From: JACTUA01 sp964551875
GTDB taxonomy: Archaea > Halobacteriota > Methanomicrobia > Methanomicrobiales > JACTUA01
DNA length: 22,648 nucleotides
Assembly: GCA_964551875.1 (NCBI GenBank)
Contig: CAZKEV010000032.1
Location: forward strand, 1-22,648
Direction of reading: 5' to 3'
The notes under the pieces were generated by a model, which was given only the letters and a program-made list of their open reading frames with translations, made no database searches and had not been told where the DNA came from. Numbering within the stretch: the stretch's first letter is position 1; the number at the start of each line of letters is the position of its first letter. The translations under genes and the position numbers were made by a program. Shown here piece after piece: positions 20,854 through 22,648 of the stretch.

Positions 20854-22609
20854 CGACATCCGATTCGAGTTCGATGCGGTCTGCGAGAAAGCCTGGCAGG
20901 ACGAGAAGGGCAAGATGTTCGTCCGGGCCATTGCCTCCGACGACAAGCTCGACCTTCAGCGCGATCGCATGGGCATCAAGGCCCTCCAGAAAATGGTGGC
21001 CGCCGCGAAGGCAGGCGTTCCCCTCCTTGAGACCCATCGCTCCGTGTTCGAGTTCGGGAAGACCGTGGGCGGGGAGCTGAAGGAGATGGAGGAGGGGGGA
21101 AGAAAGTTCCACCAATTCGCGGTGGAGCTCGAACTCGACGGCGATTTCCCGCAGGGGCGCAAGCTCTTCAAGGAGATTGCTTCCGGATCCTGCAAGAAGC
21201 AACTCTCCATCGGCGGCAAGCTGAACCTCAAGAACCGCGATGCGGTGTCCGTCGAGATGACCGCGTCCGGCCTCGCCCGCACGATCAACGATCTGGAGCT
21301 TGACCACATCGCCTCCACAAGAGAGAATCAGGCGGCGAATCCGAGGACATCTTTCACCGAGGCGGTCTCGAAAGCTCTGGACGATGCAGAGGCTCTTGCA
21401 AAAGGAACCTCGGCGGTGGAGAATGTTCCGCAGATGACCCTCAGCGACGACCTGAAGAAGGGCCTCCAGGTTCTCGCGGAGATCGGATTGAAAGGAATAG
21501 GAGGGATGCTCATGAAGAGCCCGGAGACCTGCCCTGCGACTCCGACGGAAACGGCCCCCGCGTCGGAAACGGGAACCGTCGTTCCGCCCGCCGCCGAGAA
21601 GGCGATCACCCCGCGCAACACCGAGACCCCGAAGACACCCGCGACCCAGCCCGAGCAGGGTGCCCTCAAGCCCGAGGCTCCGAAGTTCGGCCAGGCGAAG
21701 AAGTCGGTCCCCACCACGACCGACCTCGCCAACGACATCGCCTCGATCCTCTCCAAGAAGAACGGCAAACCGTTCCCCGGTGCCGCCAAGCCGTTCACCT
21801 CGGGGGATTCCGGGGAAGAGACCCCCGAAGAGACCCCGCTGACCGAGGAGGAGAAGGCGATCTACGACTCGCTGTGGACCCTCCGGCACGTCGTGGCGAA
21901 GCAGGCCAACGGCGCGGAGCTCGGCCCCCAGGAGAAGATGGCCCTCTCCACGATCGTCGCCACGGGTCCCTTCGCTCCGCGTTCCGGTGCCCGGGGCATC
22001 GGGGGCGGGGCTTACATCCCGGACAAGGCCCCCAAGGCGGACTCGACCGACGTGGGAACGAGCGGGGTCACCGACTCCCGCCGGAACATCCAGGTCGGCG
22101 GCGAGATCAGGTCGACCGCGCCCACGGCCAAGGACGCCTTCGACCTCACCATGCGGACCCTCAAGGAAACCGGCCAGCTCCCGCAGAGCGCGGACGTGGT
22201 CTCCTTCGGGAAGGCCCTGGGCGAGGTGACGAGCAACCTGGAGAAGGACCTGGTGGGCAAGTTCGACGCCGCGATGGGCTCGGTCCTGGAGAAGTCGACG
22301 GACATCACCAAGGAGATGCTCACCGCCGCCTTCGAGAAGATCTCGGAGGAGAGCGGCCAGTCTTTCGCCGACATCAAGAAGTCGATCGACACCGTGGGCG
22401 AGATGGTGAACGAGGAGAACCGGCGGATGGCCGCCATGGAAGGACGTCTCAACCGCATCGAGAAGGCCGGGGGCGTGAGCCACAGCGGTCCCTCCGGGAC
22501 CTCCGATCCCACGGTGCGGCCTACCGTCAGGATGCAGCGGGGCATGTGGGGCGGCCTCTTCGACGGAGCCTCCCGCCAGGCCCTGGGGAAATACGGCAAC
22601 AAGGAGTAG
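20828..22609 (+). CDS. Prohead protease-scaffold fusion-like protein
   Basis: 593 residues. The N-terminal 165 residues resemble phage prohead serine proteases: PLLETHRSVFEFGKTVG (probable catalytic His70), CKKQLSIGG (probable nucleophile Ser127) and LELDHIAST (155-164, the region of the third catalytic residue). Residues about 230-340 are low complexity, rich in Pro, Thr, Glu and Ala. The last 170 (about 430-570) are charged helices with LVGKFDAAMGSVLEK and ENRRMAAMEGRLNRIEK, suitable for a coiled-coil scaffold. The protein would shape and then process the procapsid. GGAGGAAGA sets the ATG, overlapping the portal end by 26 bases. A major capsid gene is expected just to the right. Confidence 0.8.
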   Translation: MESMTPLGSDIRFEFDAVCEKAWQDEKGKMFVRAIASDDKLDLQRDRMGIKALQKMVAAAKAGVPLLETHRSVFEFGKTVGGELKEMEEGGRKFHQFAVELELDGDFPQGRKLFKEIASGSCKKQLSIGGKLNLKNRDAVSVEMTASGLARTINDLELDHIASTRENQAANPRTSFTEAVSKALDDAEALAKGTSAVENVPQMTLSDDLKKGLQVLAEIGLKGIGGMLMKSPETCPATPTETAPASETGTVVPPAAEKAITPRNTETPKTPATQPEQGALKPEAPKFGQAKKSVPTTTDLANDIASILSKKNGKPFPGAAKPFTSGDSGEETPEETPLTEEEKAIYDSLWTLRHVVAKQANGAELGPQEKMALSTIVATGPFAPRSGARGIGGGAYIPDKAPKADSTDVGTSGVTDSRRNIQVGGEIRSTAPTAKDAFDLTMRTLKETGQLPQSADVVSFGKALGEVTSNLEKDLVGKFDAAMGSVLEKSTDITKEMLTAAFEKISEESGQSFADIKKSIDTVGEMVNEENRRMAAMEGRLNRIEKAGGVSHSGPSGTSDPTVRPTVRMQRGMWGGLFDGASRQALGKYGNKE

Positions 22610-22648
22610 CCCGAAGTCAACCTGGTCGCCCCCTCGGGGGAAGATTGG
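22610..22648 (+). other. Intergenic end of window with GC hairpin
   Basis: CCCCC (22629-22633) and GGGGG (22636-22640) can form a short hairpin (four pairs with a CTCG loop) followed by AAGATT. There is no T-run. It may be a weak terminator, attenuator or simply the leader of the next gene. No coding start is visible before the edge. Confidence 0.25.

Noticed and set aside
20477..22483. Long open frame of 668 codons on the - strand
   Set aside because: It is antisense to portal and protease-scaffold genes with recognisable motifs; its composition is that of a GC-driven shadow frame.
1..22648. tRNA or other structured RNA genes, integrase, attachment sites
   Set aside because: No cloverleaf, recombinase motif or paired att-like direct repeat was recognised by eye.

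Overview
The window is a GC-rich stretch of a tailed double-stranded DNA phage or prophage. Every credible gene lies on the + strand, packed head to tail with short overlaps and strong Shine-Dalgarno (SD) sequences. The firm anchors are a large terminase (3671-5575), a portal protein (18943-20853) and a prohead protease/scaffold-like protein (20828-22609). No integrase, tRNA, rRNA, IS element or CRISPR array was seen, and the major capsid gene is probably just beyond the right edge. The host cannot be named. GC richness, AGGAGG-type SDs and sigma70-like promoters point to a GC-rich bacterium.

Layout. (1) 3-2690: a partial conserved phage protein, an ATP-dependent ligase with a degenerate WGR domain, a four-knuckle zinc protein and a basic hypothetical. 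(2) 2721-5575: a possible winged-helix protein, a putative small terminase and the large terminase, with two sigma70-like promoters. (3) 5618-10618: small and medium proteins of unknown role. Two of them (6689-8092 and 9641-10219) carry triplets of HxH motifs. An intrinsic terminator or attenuator lies at 9143-9165. (4) 10637-12123: a PI3/4-kinase/SCO1664-like kinase whose 3' end overlaps a HAD-family phosphatase. (5) 12135-16028: an adhesion or appendage module with a BppU-like domain protein, beta-rich proteins and two fibre-like proteins sharing a QHG...LHP motif; one contains histidine-rich 29-residue tandem repeats. (6) 16087-18536: a coiled-coil protein with a C-terminal membrane segment, two tandem DUF2589-type paralogues and a permuted papain-like (NlpC/P60-type) cysteine hydrolase. 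(7) 18588-22609: a small protein, the portal and the protease-scaffold, with two more promoters.

Terminase and portal normally sit next to each other, but here about 13.4 kb separates them. That interval holds the kinase-phosphatase pair and the DUF2589/papain cassette, which are the best candidates for undescribed biology in the window. Functional statements about both cassettes are inference from motifs and context.
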